A DNA stretch of 33,238 nucleotides from assembly GCA_014338005.1 (NCBI GenBank), contig QUBZ01000049.1:1-33238 (forward strand). The letters run 5' to 3'. Numbering within the stretch: the first letter of the stretch is position 1; each line of letters starts with the position of its first letter. Shown piece by piece: positions 32,586 to 33,238 of the stretch. Position numbers and translations under genes: made by a program. Source of the stretch: Chloroflexota bacterium. GTDB lineage: Bacteria > Chloroflexota > Anaerolineae > Aggregatilineales > Phototrophicaceae. The notes below the pieces were generated by a model. The model worked only from the letters and a program-made list of their open reading frames with translations. It made no database searches and had not been told where the DNA came from.

Positions 32586-32618
32586 CCGCCTGACGTGAGG
32601 GGGGGCACTGTCAGGCGG
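32586..32618 (-). terminator. 9-bp stem-loop upstream of the tail-tube promoter
   Basis: CCGCCTGAC (32586-32594) and GTCAGGCGG (32610-32618) form a perfect 9-bp stem around a 15-base loop containing a run of seven G. On the minus strand it is followed by TTTGTGGTTT, a weak U-rich tail. It would end any transcript covering the short frame at 32647-32742. Confidence 0.5.
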
Positions 32619-32646
32619 CTCGTAGAGGGAAGGGCTTGCCTATGGA

Positions 32647-32742
32647 CTAGGTGACGCCAATCTCCAAATCCGGCTTGCCCGCAAATCTGGACTTATTTTC
32701 CAACACAACTCGCACCACTTCGGAGGAATGAGCACAACCCAT
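32647..32742 (-). CDS. Short coding-like frame, 31 residues, unknown
   Basis: An ATG-to-TAG frame reading MGCAHSSEVVRVVLENKSRF and then 11 more residues ending DLEIGVT. The composition is protein-like and less GC-biased than neighbouring genes. No good Shine-Dalgarno or promoter is visible. Inverted repeats GCAAATCTGGA (32681-32691) / TCCAGATTTGC (32745-32755) overlap it, so the signal could instead be a structured RNA or a fragment of a decayed gene. A hairpin follows at 32586-32618. It sits in the 311-base gap 32515-32825, which otherwise holds only the regulatory signals listed. Confidence 0.25.
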   Translation of the reverse strand: MGCAHSSEVVRVVLENKSRFAGKPDLEIGVT

Positions 32743-32768
32743 ATTCCAGATTTGCTTGACAATAAAGT

Positions 32769-32795
32769 TAACGCCGGTAACTAAAACCGGCGTTA
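32769..32795 (-). terminator. Terminator after the TPR-like gene
   Basis: TAACGCCGGT (32769-32778) and ACCGGCGTTA (32786-32795) form a perfect 10-bp stem with a 7-base loop, 31 bases beyond the stop of the minus-strand gene. The minus strand continues ACTTTATTGTC, a modest U-rich tail. Confidence 0.65.
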
Positions 32796-32825
32796 GATTT
32801 AGATGAATAGCACATTAAAACGCGC

Positions 32826-33238
32826 TTATCCGCCCACCTGACCGACCGGCGCGATGGTCTGCGCCGGACCCGGCGTCAGGACTGCGTCCGGGCCGGGGAT
32901 GGGGGTGGCCTGCGCGCACATCGTCTGCGCGCTGCTTAGTTTGCCGCTCACCTCTGCGCTGGACAGGATGCCGAGCGCGCCCTGATACTGCGCCGCCGCC
33001 GGGCAAAATTCGGTCTGCGCGGCCCAGGCGTCGCCGTAAGCGACATACTGGTTAAACAGCAGCTGCGTCACGTCGCGGTAGTTGGGGGCCTGGCGGTAGA
33101 TTTCGCGCAGGGCGTTAATGGCCGCCGGGTAGTTCGCGCCGATGGTATTGAGCGCGTCCAGGTACAGAGTGGCGATATAGCGTTCGTAGCTCAGTTCCCC
33201 GATGTCCCCGAACTGTTCGGCGCGGTCGGACAGCAGGT
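32826..33238 (-). CDS. TPR-like repeat protein, 3' end only (partial)
   Basis: The frame is open to the window edge, so only the last 137 residues or so are seen; a GTG at 33071 is internal, not the start. The visible part is helical with repeat-like units: YERYIATLYLDALNTIGANY, then PAAINALREIYRQAPNYRDV, then LLFNQYVAYGDAWAAQTEFC with PAAAQYQGALGIL. These resemble degenerate tetratricopeptide repeats used for protein contacts. A Pro-rich tail (QATPIPGPDAVLTPGPAQT) ends the protein. The missing N-terminus may carry an anchor or a catalytic domain. A hairpin terminator follows the stop. Confidence 0.7.
   Translation of the reverse strand, partial: LLSDRAEQFGDIGELSYERYIATLYLDALNTIGANYPAAINALREIYRQAPNYRDVTQLLFNQYVAYGDAWAAQTEFCPAAAQYQGALGILSSAEVSGKLSSAQTMCAQATPIPGPDAVLTPGPAQTIAPVGQVGG

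Noticed and set aside
32731..32784. Plus-strand 18-codon frame behind a GGAGG motif at 32722
   Set aside because: The GGAGG is only one base from the ATG, too close to work, and the frame ends in the terminator hairpin.

Overview
The window is GC-rich, densely coded bacterial chromosome. The genes are mixed housekeeping and envelope functions on both strands, with little long-range operon order. Several traits suggest an uncultivated Chloroflexota bacterium of the Anaerolineae type: Pro/Thr-rich surface lipoproteins with LysM domains, many TACAAT-type -10 boxes, TTG/GTG starts, and short extragenic palindromes of the 'GTAGGGGCG' kind. This placement is inferred from style and gene families; no rRNA or marker gene is present to fix it.

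Layout. Bases 1-166 look like the right end of an IS200/IS605-type element (omega-RNA-like hairpin) abutting an L-lactate dehydrogenase gene. Then come an FHA protein, a LysM lipoprotein with a near-consensus promoter, a VanZ-like protein, a HigB/HigA-type toxin-antitoxin pair whose toxin gene is broken twice, and a large class A penicillin-binding protein. From 7053 to 17122 nearly everything is on the minus strand: a Ca2+/cation antiporter, an S9 prolyl-oligopeptidase-type peptidase behind a structured leader with an intrinsic terminator, an L,D-transpeptidase with LysM, a membrane-anchored EEP-family enzyme, an ECF sigma/anti-sigma/DUF2892 cluster, and AnmK with a GT4 glycosyltransferase. 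From 17349 to 21987 there is a plus-strand run: an unknown protein, a DEDDh exonuclease, a CPBP protease, a YjjX-type NTPase, an SDR epimerase and a GNAT acetyltransferase. The rest holds a GMC oxidoreductase with a ferredoxin-like cysteine motif, a 1197-residue secreted GH13 amylase, an FGGY kinase, a haem-binding-domain protein, a GT39-like membrane glycosyltransferase, a lone phage tail-tube-like protein and the 3' end of a TPR-like gene.

How the genes work together. Several genes concern the cell envelope: the PBP synthesises and cross-links peptidoglycan, the L,D-transpeptidase cross-links or anchors to it, AnmK recycles anhydro-MurNAc, and the LysM proteins bind it. The sugar genes (GH13, FGGY kinase, lactate dehydrogenase) fit a fermentative or facultative saccharolytic life.

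The most interesting non-coding signal is at 10101-10267 on the minus strand: a TTGACT-17-TATACT promoter, a roughly 100-nt leader with two mutually exclusive-looking stems built on a repeated segment, a perfect GC-rich terminator with seven U, and then the RBS and start codon of the S9 peptidase. I read it as an undescribed transcription-attenuation element or a small RNA.
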